A stretch of 64,000 bases of DNA, taken from positions 6,917,592 to 6,981,591 of the forward strand of contig CM067452.1 in the NCBI GenBank assembly GCA_034508935.3, in the 5' to 3' direction. This DNA is from Berghia stephanieae (lineage: Eukaryota; Mollusca; Gastropoda; Nudibranchia; Aeolidiidae). The position numbers and the translations under genes are program-made. Shown one piece after another: positions 63,765 to 64,000 of this stretch; the first letter of the stretch is position 1, and each line of letters starts with the position of its first letter. The notes under the pieces are model-generated. The model was not told the origin of the DNA, did not search any database, and saw nothing but the letters and a program-made list of their open reading frames with translations.

Positions 63765-64000
63765 CTTTTGCGCCACAACATCATAAGATATCGTCGCCTA
63801 GGCATTCCACGAAGGAATATAGATAACTCATCAAACAAGATGTCTGATGTCAACAGGAATCATCCATGTTGTCCAAGTGAGCAAATTGGGGGTTAATAAT
63901 CTTGCTCAAGGAAAAATACGAAAGTGCCTGAAGCGGGGCTCGAACCCGAGACATCCGGATCACAGTGCAATGCCTTAACCACACTGCCACTTTGCCCCCC
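63765..64000 (-). repeat. SINE V copy at window edge
   Basis: The complement of the SINE at 5103: AAACAAGATGTCTGATGTCAACAGG, GTGAGCAAATTGGGGGTTAA, B-box complement GGGCTCGAACCC and GCAATGCCTTAACCAC. Only one copy of the segment duplicated at 5230-5397 is present. Confidence 0.8.

Overview
This is a repeat-dense, AT-rich animal genome segment. Genes have spliced exons with GT-AG introns and are separated and invaded by SINEs, LINE relics, short DNA transposons, foldbacks and satellites. The mixture (tRNA-headed SINEs, a Rex1/L2/CR1-type LINE, an RNase H-bearing I-type LINE tail, Penelope-like termini, a multicopy Cys-rich invertebrate family) suggests a marine invertebrate, most likely a lophotrochozoan such as a mollusc or annelid. 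The species cannot be fixed from the sequence alone.

Host genes: (1) 2103-7441 (+), a peflin-type penta-EF-hand gene whose first exon was not found. (2) 19145-26764 (-) and (3) 27134-33720 (+), two related claudin/PMP22-type four-helix membrane protein genes arranged head to head with start codons 370 bp apart. (4) 50416-63529 (-), the 3' part of an unrecognised gene with a long Ser-rich tail; it probably continues beyond the right edge. Coding exons of genes 1, 2 and 4 carry single-base frame slips in otherwise good coding sequence, several at homopolymers, which looks more like uncorrected long-read indels than gene death.

Mobile DNA by region: 1-15 kb has foldbacks, Penelope-like termini with hammerhead-like cores, minisatellites, several SINE families and a 382-bp MITE ('H'). 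At 15-27 kb an abundant ~530-bp SINE-like family ('C') appears, and a 3.2-kb LINE sits inside an older SINE. At 28-36 kb a 1.78-kb TIR element ('K') splits a SINE, and a 75-bp minisatellite copies a splice donor of gene 3. At 36.5-40.9 kb lies a 4.4-kb element with ~110-bp TIRs carrying a broken Cys-rich gene ('J'). At 41-50 kb family C forms a dense cluster, with a 33-bp satellite and a 264-bp palindrome. At 53-58 kb a TTAA-flanked MITE lies inside a LINE relic, and a second, 4.3-kb K element lies inside an H MITE. At 59.8-62.9 kb a hAT-like element is filled with microsatellites and a LINE tail.

The strongest new signals are: family K, two copies in opposite orientation sharing both ends, each with a 4-bp target duplication and a recoverable empty site in a known repeat; a 3'-terminal hairpin shared by an I-type LINE and two SINE families, with two compensatory base-pair changes; the long-TIR element carrying the Cys-rich protein family; and the in-frame minisatellite multiplying a splice donor.
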